A DNA stretch of 51,720 nucleotides, taken from NCBI GenBank assembly GCA_020850995.1, contig JADZDP010000120.1, positions 1-51,720 of the forward strand, written 5' to 3'. The translations under genes and the position numbers were made by a program. The stretch comes from Deltaproteobacteria bacterium (lineage in GTDB: Bacteria > Myxococcota > UBA727 > VGSZ01). Below are positions 8,417-18,320 of this stretch, piece by piece. How positions within the stretch are numbered: the first letter of the stretch is position 1; every line of letters begins with the position of its first letter. The notes under the pieces were generated by a model. It was not told the DNA's origin. It saw nothing but the letters and a program-made list of their open reading frames with translations, and did no database searches.

Positions 8417-8555
8417 GCCTGGCCCTTATCAGCCCTTTGGCTAATATGGTACCGAGATCTGCTGGGAGAGCGCTTGTCTGAGGACGGGCGTGCTGGCGCC
8501 CGCCGCTCCGGCGCGCGGCCATCACCGACGCCGCGCTCCGCTGTAGGGTGCCCCC

Positions 8556-9245
8556 ATGGCACGAACGACCGCGACCAAGCGCGCACCCGGTCGCCGACGA
8601 CGACCCGGACGACCGAGCGATCCGATCCCGCTGAGCACCATCGTGGCCGCCGCGCGGGACCTGATCGCGCAGCGCGGCTACGAGGCGGTCAGCCTGCGCG
8701 AGGTCGCGGAGCGCGTGGGCGTCACCAAGGCCGCGCTCTACTACCACTTCCCCACCAAGGCCGAGCTCTACGACGCGGTGCTGGAGGAGGACGCGGGCGC
8801 CATGGTGCAGCTGGTGGCCGCGGCGCGGCTCGACGACGGTGGCTACGCTGAGCGCCTCGATCGCCTCGGCGCGCTGGTGTGCGACTACCTGTCCGCGCGC
8901 CCAGCGGTGGCGCGGCTGTTCTTGCGGGAGCTGGTGGGCCACGGGCCCTACCTGACGGGCGCGGGGGCCGCGCGCGTGTCGGAGATCCTCGCGCTGGCGG
9001 CGGCATTCCTGGAGGCGGGCATGGACGCCGGCGACTTCGCGCCGAGCGATGCACGCCAGCTCGCCGTCTCCATCGCGGGCCTGCACCTGTTCGCGTTCGC
9101 CGCCGCCGACTTCGTCGAGCCCTTCCTGGGGGCGTCGCTGCAAGGGGCTCGTGGGCTGGCGGCGCGGCGCGCGGCGGTGCTCGCCCAGGTGCGGCGCTTG
9201 TGCGGCCTTCCCGTGGAGCGCGCGGCAGGGGAGCATCGCGCATGA
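8556..9245 (+). CDS. TetR/AcrR-family transcriptional regulator
   Basis: A 229-residue protein. An Arg-rich N-terminus (GRRRRPGRPSDP) is followed by the TetR helix-turn-helix: IVAAARDLIAQRGYEAVSLREVAERVGVTKAALYYHFPTKAEL in pieces at about residues 29-71. The C-terminal ligand/dimerisation part is helical and Ala-rich. Its last bases overlap the ATG of a MAPEG membrane protein (ATGA), so the two are co-transcribed; TetR proteins commonly control neighbouring genes and themselves. The 139-bp gap to the divergent hydrolase gene contains GGGCG-tgctgg-CGCCC at about 8482-8500, a possible operator. The ligand is unknown. Confidence 0.9.
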   Translation: MARTTATKRAPGRRRRPGRPSDPIPLSTIVAAARDLIAQRGYEAVSLREVAERVGVTKAALYYHFPTKAELYDAVLEEDAGAMVQLVAAARLDDGGYAERLDRLGALVCDYLSARPAVARLFLRELVGHGPYLTGAGAARVSEILALAAAFLEAGMDAGDFAPSDARQLAVSIAGLHLFAFAAADFVEPFLGASLQGARGLAARRAAVLAQVRRLCGLPVERAAGEHRA

Positions 9246-9658
9246 CCCACAGCGCGCTCGCCCTGCTCGGCTTCGCCGCCTGGACCTTGGCATTGCTCGT
9301 CGCCATCGTGACCCACCGCGCCACGCTGACGCTCACCGGCAAGCGAGCGCCAAACAGCTTCTCCCCCGCGGGGACCGACGTGTCGCCGCTCGGTGGCCGC
9401 TTGGTACGCGCGCATGCCAACTGCGTGGAGAACCTGCCCATCGCGGTCGCCGTGCTCGGCCTGGCGCTCGTCACCGGCCACAGCGACGTGAGCGAGGCGC
9501 TCGCCCTGCCCTACCTGGGGGCACGGGTGGCGCAGTCGTGCGCGCACGTGGTGTCGACGTCGAACCCCGTGGTCGTGGTGCGCTTCACCTTCTTTGCGGT
9601 GCAGCTCGCCATCCTCGCCTGGTGGATCGTGGGCCTGGGGCGCGTGCTCCTCGGGTGA
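9242..9658 (+). CDS. MAPEG-family membrane protein
   Basis: A 138-residue protein with four hydrophobic segments. The family pattern is clear: a first helix ending in THRA, a loop RLVRAHANCVENLPIAVAVLGL, then YLGARVAQSCAHVVS, and a last helix VRFTFFAVQLAILAWWIVG. MAPEG proteins (membrane-associated eicosanoid and glutathione metabolism) include microsomal glutathione transferases, but bacterial members are mostly uncharacterised. It overlaps the tetR stop codon by 4 bp, so it is a likely target and partner of that regulator. An inverted repeat (GGCCGCGC at 9667 and GCGCGGCC at 9710) follows its stop and may act as a transcript end. Confidence 0.85.
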   Translation: MTHSALALLGFAAWTLALLVAIVTHRATLTLTGKRAPNSFSPAGTDVSPLGGRLVRAHANCVENLPIAVAVLGLALVTGHSDVSEALALPYLGARVAQSCAHVVSTSNPVVVVRFTFFAVQLAILAWWIVGLGRVLLG

Positions 9659-9893
9659 TCAGCCGGGGCCGCGCGGGTCGAGGGCCGCGAGCCGATCCTC
9701 GGGCGCGGTGCGCGGCCTCAACGGAGCCGTGCGGCGGCGCCGACCGCCACCCGGCCATGCGCTACGCCCGCGCGCGTGGGCGGCGCCACGAGCGCCCACT
9801 GGCCACGAGACCACGCAGAGCGGCGGCCGCAACGTCGACACCGCTGTGCCCGCCCCCTTTCAGCCGCCCGCCGGCGGTGGCATCAACGCGGCG

Positions 9894-11957
9894 ATGAACG
9901 CTCGCCCCGCCGCTCCAGCGCTTGCCCTGGTCACCTGCCTCGGCTGCGATGGCTGCGTCGACGAGCCGCCACCGGCGCCGTTGGTCTATCCGCTCGACAC
10001 CGTCGAGGTCATCGCCGGCGAGACCAGCGGCGGCGTGGCCGACGGCGTCGGCGACGCCGCGCGTTTCAACGGCCCCGCCGCCATCGGCGTCGACGGCGCG
10101 CGCGCGCTCGTCAGCGACACCTTCAGCGCAAGCATGCGCGTCGTCGACCTGGCCAGCGACACCGTCACCACCATCCTGCGCGCGCCCGATCTCATCGAAC
10201 CGCGCGGCATCACCGGCCGCGACGGCACCATCTACGTGGGCGACGCCACCTGCATCCGCGTGGTCCCGCCCGACAGCGCCGCCGCCAGCGTGCTGGCGGG
10301 TGACTGCCAACGGGCGGGCTACGTCGACGGCGACGCGGCCACCGCGCGCTTCGAGTTCTTGCTGCACGACCTCGAGCTCGACGCCGCGCGCGGCGCCCTG
10401 TACGTCAGCGACCGCCTCAACGACGCCATCCGCGCCGTCGATCTCCAGTCGGGCACCGTCGCCACCCTGGCAGGCGGAGACGGTGCCGGCAGCGACGACG
10501 GGGTCGGCGCGGCGGCGCGCTTCGAAGGACCCGGTGGCCTGGCGCTCGACGAGCAGCTCGGTGTGCTCTACGTGGCCGACACCTTCAACAGCACCCTGCG
10601 CGCCGTCGATCTGGCGAGCGCTACGGTGTCCACCGTGGCGGGGGTCGCGGGCACCAGCGGGTCCGTCGACGGACCGGTTGCGAGCGCGCGCCTCGACATG
10701 CCGCAGGGCGTGGCGCTGGTGGAGCGCACCTTGCTGTTCGGCGGCTTCGACGGCAGAGCGCGCGCGCTCGACCTCGACGCCGGCGCCATCAGCACGGTGG
10801 TGCAGGGGCTCGGCGGCACCTTTGCGAGCCCCGAGGCGATCCCGGGGCAACGCGCGGTGCTGTGGATGGACCTGGGCAACGCGCTCCTCCGCATCGACGT
10901 CGACGCGCCGGCCAACGAGCGCGTCACGCACGTGGCTGGGCCGCGCGCGCCCTACGGCTTCATCGATGGGCCGGGCCGCGACGCACGCTTCGCACGACCC
11001 ACCTCGGTCGCGGTCGACGCCGACGGGCGCACCGCCTATGTCAGCGACATCGACAACCACGCCATCCGCGTGGTCGACGTGGTGGATCGCACCGTGCGCA
11101 CGCTGGTGGGAGCCCCAGATCGCGAGGGCGACCGTGACGGCGCGCTCGACGAGGCGCGCCTGTCTTCGCCCACCGGGCTCGCGCTCGACGCAGCGGCGCG
11201 CGTGCTCTACCTCGCCGAGGCGGGTAATCAGAAGATCCGCGCCATCGACCTCGAGCAGGGCACGGTGGTGACGCTGTCCGGCAGCGGCGAACGGGGCGGG
11301 CGCGACGGTGACGCCGCCGAGGCGTCGTTCGCCGAGCCGTGGGAGGTCGCCCTCGATGACGACGCGCTCTACGTGGCCGACTCCGGCGGCAGTGTGGTGC
11401 GCCGCGTGGAGCGCGCGAGCGGCGCGGTGTCGACCCTGGCCGGAAGCTATGGCGACGCGGACCACGTCGACGGCAGCGGGGCCGACGCGCGCTTCCGCGT
11501 GCCTGTTGGCCTCGCGCTCGTGGGCGGCACGCTGTTCGTCGCCGACTACGAGGCCCACACCCTCCGTCGCGTCGATGTCCGCGATGGCGCCACCACCACG
11601 ATGCTCGGCAGCGACGGACTGGCGGGCGCCGTCGGCGGGCCCGCCGCCTTCGCCGCGCTGTCGCAGCCAAGCGGCCTGGCCGCCAGCGACGACGGTGCGC
11701 GCCTCTACCTCGCGGAAGAGGGCGGCAACGTGTTGCGCGAGATCGAGCTCGCCGACGAGAGCTCGCGCCTCCTCGTCGGCAACGGCGTGTCGGCGGGCGG
11801 GTTGCCCACCGGCGTGCCGGTGCCTATCTCCGACGCCACGCTGCTCGCGCCCCAAGACGTGGCGCTGGCCGGGGCGGACCTGGTGGTCCTGTCCGACACC
11901 GCCGTCTGGCTGGTGACGAGCGCAGCGCGCCCTGCGGGTGACGGCTCACCACCGTGA
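9894..11957 (+). CDS. NHL-repeat (beta-propeller) lipoprotein
   Basis: A 687-residue protein. The start MNARPAAPALALVTCLGCDGC gives a lipoprotein-type signal. The rest is an array of about ten propeller blades of the NHL type, each with a repeated pattern: [DG]G....ARF..P.G[LI]A[LV]D....[LV]YVAD...[NH].[LI]R.[VI]D...G.V.T[LV]AG. Examples are LYVADTFNSTLRAVDL, AYVSDIDNHAIRVVDV and LYVADSGGSVVRRVE. Such propellers usually bind protein or carbohydrate partners at the cell surface; no catalytic residues are seen. The first in-frame ATG that gives a signal peptide was chosen. The 235 bp before it show no gene. Partner unknown. Confidence 0.85.
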   Translation: MNARPAAPALALVTCLGCDGCVDEPPPAPLVYPLDTVEVIAGETSGGVADGVGDAARFNGPAAIGVDGARALVSDTFSASMRVVDLASDTVTTILRAPDLIEPRGITGRDGTIYVGDATCIRVVPPDSAAASVLAGDCQRAGYVDGDAATARFEFLLHDLELDAARGALYVSDRLNDAIRAVDLQSGTVATLAGGDGAGSDDGVGAAARFEGPGGLALDEQLGVLYVADTFNSTLRAVDLASATVSTVAGVAGTSGSVDGPVASARLDMPQGVALVERTLLFGGFDGRARALDLDAGAISTVVQGLGGTFASPEAIPGQRAVLWMDLGNALLRIDVDAPANERVTHVAGPRAPYGFIDGPGRDARFARPTSVAVDADGRTAYVSDIDNHAIRVVDVVDRTVRTLVGAPDREGDRDGALDEARLSSPTGLALDAAARVLYLAEAGNQKIRAIDLEQGTVVTLSGSGERGGRDGDAAEASFAEPWEVALDDDALYVADSGGSVVRRVERASGAVSTLAGSYGDADHVDGSGADARFRVPVGLALVGGTLFVADYEAHTLRRVDVRDGATTTMLGSDGLAGAVGGPAAFAALSQPSGLAASDDGARLYLAEEGGNVLREIELADESSRLLVGNGVSAGGLPTGVPVPISDATLLAPQDVALAGADLVVLSDTAVWLVTSAARPAGDGSPP

Positions 11958-12108
11958 CGCTCGCGAGGCATGCCGCTTGCGCACGTCGAGCGCCACGAGC
12001 GCGGCGGTGCACGGCGGTGGACAGCGAGCGCGAGCGCGAGCGAGACTCGGTGGCGGTCGTGGCGCCCGGCACGGTTGCGGGGAGCGGCGCGATCACATCG
12101 AGCGTCGC

Positions 12109-14202
12109 GTGACCGAACCTGAGCAGCATGCACGTCGACGCGCGCGGGTGCTGGCGGGTGCGCGGGCCCTCGCCATGGCGGCGGCGGCGGCGCTCACCAC
12201 GGCGCTGTGCGTGGCGAACGTCGCGCCCGCCACCGAGAGCGAGCCCGACCGCTATTACCACCTCGCCATCAGTCGCATGATGGTCGAGCACGGCGGCGTC
12301 CTCGACGTGGTGCCGCAGGTCGAGGACCTCGGCTGGGGCGAGGCCTTCCCCGACAAAGAGACGCTGTTTCACGTCGTCACCGCGGTCGCGTACCGGCTGG
12401 GCGGGGAGCCCTGGGTCACCGCGGTGCCGGTACTCCTGTGCTTCGCCGTGCTGCTCACGGTCATGGTCCTCGGTGGGCGCGAGACCGATGGCCTGTTTGC
12501 CGCCGCCGCCGCCGTGTGCCTCATCGGCCTCTCGCCGAACCTCGGCTTCCGCTTGCTGCTGCTGCGTCCCCACGGCTTGGCGGTGCTCGTCTTCCTGCTC
12601 CTGCTCGGCGGCCTGCGCTGGCGGCGACCGCTCGTGACCGGCGTGAGCGCCGCGGCGTTCGCGCTCGCCTACCACACGCACTACCTGCCCCTGGGAGCGC
12701 TGGTAGTCCATGGTGTCCTCGAGCACCTGGCGGGACGCTCGAGTCGGCGCGTCCTCGGCGCGGGCCTCGCGGGGCTGGCGCTCGGCGTGCTCCTCAATCC
12801 GGCCTTCCCCGGCAGCCTGGTCCTCGCCTGGCAGCACGTCGCCATCGCCGTCGGCGCCACCGACGTACCAGCCGCGTTGTTCCCGAGCGAGCTGCACCCG
12901 CTGACGACACAGGGCTTCGTGCGGCGCGCCGGCGCCCATGCGCTCATTCTGCTGGTCGCGGCCGCCCTGATCGTGATGCGTCGCGTGGCTGCCCACGGCT
13001 CCGGCGCCCCGACCTCAACGGACATCGCACGGGAGGCTGACGACGACGCCCTGTTCCCCGTCGTCGGCATCGGTTTGCTCGGCTTGTCGCTCTGGGTACC
13101 GCGCGCGCTCGAGTACGCCATGCCCGTCGCCGCCCTCACGGCCTGCGTCGCCCACCGCGCCGTGCTGTCGTCGCTGCGCGCGTCGACGCTCACGGCGGCC
13201 CGCGCCGTGTCGCTGGCGCTGCTGGCGCTCTGGGGCGCGCACGAGCTCCGACACATCGGTGAGCTCCCCGATGCGCGCGCCGCCACCGCCGACGTGCTCG
13301 CCGCCATCCGTGCGGCGCCGCGCACGCCGAGCACGCGCAAGCTCGTCAACCTGCACTGGCAGGACGGCGCCTTCGTCCTTTACGAGCGCCCCGATCTGCG
13401 CTTCGTCGATCTGCTCGATCCCTCGCTGCTCGGCTTTCACAACCCCGACCTCGGCCCGCTGCGCCACGCGCTCGCCGACCGCCGCGTGCCCGACATCGCG
13501 GGCGTCACCGCGTCGGTGTTGCGGGCACAGCTCGTTCTCGCCCGTGATCACGAGCTCGTCGCTTGGCTCGATCGCGACCCGCAGCTGGTGCGCCTCTACC
13601 CGCCACTCGACGCGCACGTCAACGCCGCGCTGTTCGCGCTCGATCTGGAGGCGCGGAGCCGCTTCGTGATCGACTTCGAAGGCGCGGCGTCGACGACGTC
13701 GTTCACGCCCAGCGACGCACCGCGGGTGCGCATGTTCGAGTCCCTTGGCGGCGACGAAGCACACGCGACACCGAGCGTGTTCCTGCGCCTCGACGGGCGC
13801 GTCGGCGCCCCGGCGGGCGCGCCGCGCTGCGTCCTCCTCGCGCCGACCGCCGCCGAGCGGGCGCGGCTCGCTGGCGCCACCGTGCTCGGCCTCGGCGGTG
13901 GCCCGTGGATCCGCGCGGCGCTCAACGGCCAGCTCCTGGTCGATCTCGCCGACGACGACCCGCACCCCGCCGTGCTCCGCCACGCGCAAGCGCTGCCGCG
14001 CCCCTTCCTGCCCGACGACGATCTCGAGCTCCTGGTGTGCGCCGCGCCGGATCAGCCGTCCTTCGGTGTCGCGCTCTCGTTGTGGCGCGATGACGACCTG
14101 CGCCGCCACTGCCCCGCCACGGGCGCTGGCGCGCTCCCCGTCGTCATCGGTGGCGCGACGACCAGCCCCCTGTGCGCCATGCCCAGAGCCAGCGCGCCGT
14201 GA
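12109..14202 (+). CDS. Polytopic membrane protein with STT3/GT-C-like features
   Basis: About 697 residues. The first helix is followed by ESEPDRYYHLAISRMM and later by GEAFPDKETLFHV, which resembles the acidic first luminal loop of STT3/PglB-type oligosaccharyltransferases and other GT-C enzymes that use polyprenyl-linked sugars. About ten hydrophobic segments occupy residues 20-380. The remaining 300 residues look soluble and beta-rich. The GTG at 12109 supplies a basic N-terminus before the first helix; the ATG at 12175 would start inside it. The last 59 bp overlap, in antisense, the end of the convergent YfhO-like gene. The neighbouring GT2, UXS and YfhO genes support a role in surface glycan or protein glycosylation, but the exact reaction is inference. 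Confidence 0.65.
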   Translation: MTEPEQHARRRARVLAGARALAMAAAAALTTALCVANVAPATESEPDRYYHLAISRMMVEHGGVLDVVPQVEDLGWGEAFPDKETLFHVVTAVAYRLGGEPWVTAVPVLLCFAVLLTVMVLGGRETDGLFAAAAAVCLIGLSPNLGFRLLLLRPHGLAVLVFLLLLGGLRWRRPLVTGVSAAAFALAYHTHYLPLGALVVHGVLEHLAGRSSRRVLGAGLAGLALGVLLNPAFPGSLVLAWQHVAIAVGATDVPAALFPSELHPLTTQGFVRRAGAHALILLVAAALIVMRRVAAHGSGAPTSTDIAREADDDALFPVVGIGLLGLSLWVPRALEYAMPVAALTACVAHRAVLSSLRASTLTAARAVSLALLALWGAHELRHIGELPDARAATADVLAAIRAAPRTPSTRKLVNLHWQDGAFVLYERPDLRFVDLLDPSLLGFHNPDLGPLRHALADRRVPDIAGVTASVLRAQLVLARDHELVAWLDRDPQLVRLYPPLDAHVNAALFALDLEARSRFVIDFEGAASTTSFTPSDAPRVRMFESLGGDEAHATPSVFLRLDGRVGAPAGAPRCVLLAPTAAERARLAGATVLGLGGGPWIRAALNGQLLVDLADDDPHPAVLRHAQALPRPFLPDDDLELLVCAAPDQPSFGVALSLWRDDDLRRHCPATGAGALPVVIGGATTSPLCAMPRASAP

Positions 14203-16570
14203 GCGCCACGAAGAGGAGGAGCGCGAGCCCGCCGCAGAGCAACGCCAAGGGTGCGCCCACCACGCGATAGCGCAGCGTGATGGTGTGACCCACCTCCTCG
14301 TCATCCACCACCACCGCCAGCAGCGCGCCCGCAGCACGCAGCACGGGCAGGCCCCGGCCGGTCTCGCTCTCGGCCGCGAAGCCCGGCCACCACGGGCGCC
14401 GCAGCACTACCACCGCGCCAGCCCCCTCCACCATCAGGCTGCCCCGCGTGCTCGATGAGAACGCGGCGCGCACGCGCGCGCCCTCGCCCGTGGGCAAGCT
14501 CGCGGGAACGCCGCCGCGTCCCACGTCGGCGCCAGCCCCGTCGAGGTGGCGAACGACCTCGTCCGCACCGCGGGACCGCAGCAGCGCAGCCACCGCGTCG
14601 TCGCTACGGGCATGGAGCAGCGGCGCTCGCGCCACCGTCGCGGGCGGCACCGGCTCGGCGAGCGCATACCAGCGGGGCACGACCGCCGGGGCGCCCGCGA
14701 CGCGCGCGATCGGCACGAGCCCAAGGTGTTGGTCGAGCGCGGCGCGCGTGACCAGGTGCGTGCAACCAAGCGCGCGGGCCGCCTGCAGCCCATCGCCCGG
14801 CGCCTCGATGCGCTCGTCGATGTGTCGGGCCAACGCGATGGTCTCCGCCTGGGCCGACGACAGGTACGTGTTTGGCACTGCGACGCCGGTGCACTGCCCG
14901 GTCCCCGGCTTGCCGTCGATGAGATCGACCATGACGTCGCCGGCGACCCCGAGATCGCGGTCTGGCAGATCGAGTCGCCGCGCCCCGAGCTGTGTCCCGA
15001 GGCAGACCACCGCATCGGATGGCAGCCCGCCCGCGGGGCGCACCGCGGGCGACGACGTCAGCTCGGCGAGCATGGGTGCACCGGTGGGCAGCGCGGCCTG
15101 CGCCGCCAGCGCCAGATCGATGACGACGAGGCCACACAGGAACCGGCGCCACCGCGGCGCGCGCGCCGCCAACAGCAGGGCCGCCAGCACCGCCAGCACC
15201 GTCGCGGTGGCGCCCGCGCTCGCCACCACCGTGGAGAGCGGGGGCGCCCACGACACCGGCGCGTGCGTCGCTACGCGCGCGGCTGCAGCGGACAGCGCGT
15301 CGCGCTGGAGCAGCAGCGCCACGAGCGCCGTTGCGCTCAGCGCGCCGAGCGTCACGAGGACCACGAGCAACGCGCGGCGCACGCGGCGCACCCGGGAGGC
15401 GAGGTCGAGCGTGCCGATGCCGAGCATGAGCAGCGCGAGCGACCCGAGAAGGAAATATTTCGATGGATACCGAAACATCGCCATGGGAGGCACGAGCAGC
15501 AGCAGGGTCGGGAGCACCGGCGTGGCGGCGCCGAGCGAGCACAGCGTGGCGGCGAGCGCCACCAGGCGCGCCGACCGCCGTCGCCGCGAGATGGCGGCGC
15601 CCACCACGGCGGCGCCCACCAGCGGCACGCCGAGGTAGGGCGTGCCGTTCCATGGCGGCTGCAAGAGCGCGTCACCGGCCACCACCGACTGCAATGTCGC
15701 GCCGACCGAATCGCGTGCCACGACAGCGTTGGGCCATGCCACGCCCGCCAGCTCGGGCCACGCGAGCGCCCACGCGTAGGGGTCCTCGACGCCGTGAGCG
15801 CGGGCAGCGGCCCCGCTCAAGCCCAGGGCCAGCGACGCTACGGTGCCCGTCGCGAGCGCACCGGCGCCAAGCCCGAGCGCGAGCCCCCCGAAGCGCGAGG
15901 CCGCGCGCGGCCGCCGACGCTTTCGCTCGCGGAGCGCGGCGCCGGTGGCCTCGAGCGCGACCAACGCCACCGCCAGCCCGACACCTTGGAGCCCACCAGC
16001 GAGCCCCATGGTGGCGAGCCCCGCCGCCACCAGCACGGCGCCATCGGCGCGCCCAGCTAGCGCGCGCCGCGCGCCAGCCCACGCCAGTGGCAGCCCCGCG
16101 ACGTCGGCGACATAGGCGCCGTGCAGGATCACGTTGATGCAGGTGCCCGTGAGCGGCCACGCGATGCCGGCCCAGCAGGCGGTGCGCTGCCGCAACCCGA
16201 AGGTGGCCGCGAGCAGCACCACCGCGGCGGCGCCGATGGCGAGGTGCAGCACGCTGAACACGCTGGCCGCCAGCTCCACGGGCAGCGGCGTGAGCGCCCA
16301 CGCCAGCGGCGTGAGCACCAGGCCTTGCGGATCCTCGAGGAGCGGACCACCGCCGCCGAGCGCACCTACCAAGACGGCGCCGTCGGCACCGCGCGCCGAG
16401 CACAGCGCGGCCAGCAGCACGCGAGTATGATCGACGCCGAGGTACACCTGCCCGAATGCCAGCGGCGCGCCGAAGAAGGCGAGCGTCAACACAAAGGCCG
16501 ACGCTACAGGATACGTAGAAATGATCGCGGCTGCGCGTTGCACGGCGGATCGCGCGGCCGAACCCCTCAC
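14144..16570 (-). CDS. YfhO-like polytopic membrane protein
   Basis: An 808-residue protein with about a dozen hydrophobic segments and a large extracytoplasmic C-terminal part closed by a final helix ([24 protein letters not shown]). The segment [20 protein letters not shown] is characteristic of the YfhO family, GT-C-like proteins linked to sugar modification of envelope polymers. The GTG start ([12 protein letters not shown]) overlaps the stop of the UDP-glucuronate decarboxylase gene (GTGA), so GT2, UXS and this gene form a tight operon. Its 3' end overlaps the convergent STT3-like gene by 59 bp. I infer that it transfers or flips a sugar supplied by the upstream enzymes. Confidence 0.75.
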   Translation of the reverse strand: MRGSAARSAVQRAAAIISTYPVASAFVLTLAFFGAPLAFGQVYLGVDHTRVLLAALCSARGADGAVLVGALGGGGPLLEDPQGLVLTPLAWALTPLPVELAASVFSVLHLAIGAAAVVLLAATFGLRQRTACWAGIAWPLTGTCINVILHGAYVADVAGLPLAWAGARRALAGRADGAVLVAAGLATMGLAGGLQGVGLAVALVALEATGAALRERKRRRPRAASRFGGLALGLGAGALATGTVASLALGLSGAAARAHGVEDPYAWALAWPELAGVAWPNAVVARDSVGATLQSVVAGDALLQPPWNGTPYLGVPLVGAAVVGAAISRRRRSARLVALAATLCSLGAATPVLPTLLLLVPPMAMFRYPSKYFLLGSLALLMLGIGTLDLASRVRRVRRALLVVLVTLGALSATALVALLLQRDALSAAAARVATHAPVSWAPPLSTVVASAGATATVLAVLAALLLAARAPRWRRFLCGLVVIDLALAAQAALPTGAPMLAELTSSPAVRPAGGLPSDAVVCLGTQLGARRLDLPDRDLGVAGDVMVDLIDGKPGTGQCTGVAVPNTYLSSAQAETIALARHIDERIEAPGDGLQAARALGCTHLVTRAALDQHLGLVPIARVAGAPAVVPRWYALAEPVPPATVARAPLLHARSDDAVAALLRSRGADEVVRHLDGAGADVGRGGVPASLPTGEGARVRAAFSSSTRGSLMVEGAGAVVVLRRPWWPGFAAESETGRGLPVLRAAGALLAVVVDDEEVGHTITLRYRVVGAPLALLCGGLALLLFVALTARWLWAWRTGGWSSRHR

Positions 16571-17532
16571 GGCCGCCCGACGCTGACGCGCCAGCGCTCG
16601 CCCGAGGCCAGCGCGGCGCGGAAGTACGGCAGCGTGCGCTGCAAGCCAGCGCGCAGCTCCGTGGTCGGCCGCCAGCCGAGCCGCTCCATGGCCACGCTGA
16701 TGTCCGGGCACCGACGGGTCGGGTCGTCGGCGGGCAGCGGGCGGTAGGTCACGCGCCCGCCGCTGCCGACCAGCTCGAGCACCATCTCCGCCAAGGCACC
16801 GACCGTGGTCTCGGTGGGGTTTCCCAGGTTGACCGGCCCTGGGTGGCCCTCGGAGTCCATCATGCGCACGAAGGCGTCGACCAAGTCGTCGACGAAGCAA
16901 AACGACCGCGTCTGGCTGCCGTCACCGTACACGGTGACGTCGCCGCCGGTGAGCGCCTGCACGATGAAGTTCGATACCACGCGTCCGTCGTCGAGCAACA
17001 TGCGCGGCCCGTAGGTATTGAAGATGCGCACCACGCGAATGTCGACGTCGTGCTGGCGGTGATAGTCGAAGCACAGCGTCTCGGCGACGCGCTTGCCCTC
17101 GTCGTAGCAGGAGCGCACCCCGATCGGATTGACGTGGCCCCAGTAGTCCTCGCGCTGCGGGTGCACCATCGGATCGCCATACACCTCGCTGGTCGAGGCT
17201 TGCAGCAGGCGAGCCTTCACGCGCTTCGCCAGCCCGAGCATGTTGAGGGTGCCCATGACGTTGGTCTTGACGGTCTTCACCGGATCGAACTGGTAGTGAA
17301 CGGGTGCAGCCGGACAGGCCAGGTGGAAGATGCGATCGACCTCGAGCAGGATGGGCTCGGTCACGTCGTGGCGGATGATCTCGAAGTGATGGTGATCGAG
17401 CAACGCTTCCACGTTGGCGCGTCGACCGGTGAAGAAGTTGTCGAGGCACATCACCTCATGCCCGTCGCGCACCAGGCGCTCGCACAGGTGCGACCCGAGA
17501 AAGCCGGCGCCACCAGTCACCAAGACACGCAT
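16567..17532 (-). CDS. UDP-glucuronic acid decarboxylase (UDP-xylose synthase)
   Basis: A 321-residue short-chain dehydrogenase of the extended type. The NAD-binding [11 protein letters not shown] is at residues 6-16. Family hallmarks are [49 protein letters not shown] and the catalytic YDEGK, followed by FNTYGPRM. The last set is typical of UXS enzymes, which convert UDP-glucuronate to UDP-xylose. A GGAG lies 8 nt before the ATG at 17532, which decides the start; the frame stays open into the end of the GT2 gene with an odd Asp-rich stretch that I regard as non-coding. It sits between GT2 and YfhO-like genes in one operon, so xylose or a derivative may be a component of the glycan. Confidence 0.9.
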   Translation of the reverse strand: MRVLVTGGAGFLGSHLCERLVRDGHEVMCLDNFFTGRRANVEALLDHHHFEIIRHDVTEPILLEVDRIFHLACPAAPVHYQFDPVKTVKTNVMGTLNMLGLAKRVKARLLQASTSEVYGDPMVHPQREDYWGHVNPIGVRSCYDEGKRVAETLCFDYHRQHDVDIRVVRIFNTYGPRMLLDDGRVVSNFIVQALTGGDVTVYGDGSQTRSFCFVDDLVDAFVRMMDSEGHPGPVNLGNPTETTVGALAEMVLELVGSGGRVTYRPLPADDPTRRCPDISVAMERLGWRPTTELRAGLQRTLPYFRAALASGERWRVSVGRP

Positions 17533-17557
17533 GCCATGATCTCCGTCGTCAGAGTCG

Positions 17558-18310
<753 letters not shown>

Positions 18311-18320
18311 GGGTGAGAAG

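Noticed and set aside
9667..9717. Inverted repeat GGCCGCGC/GCGCGGCC as a further structured element or a terminator
   Set aside because: No T-run and no similarity to the repeat family; in such GC-rich DNA an 8-bp match is weak evidence, so it is only mentioned in the MAPEG entry.
9762..11855. 697-codon minus-strand frame opposite the NHL protein
   Set aside because: The plus strand carries clear repeated propeller blades; the minus frame is Arg/Ala/His-rich without motifs.
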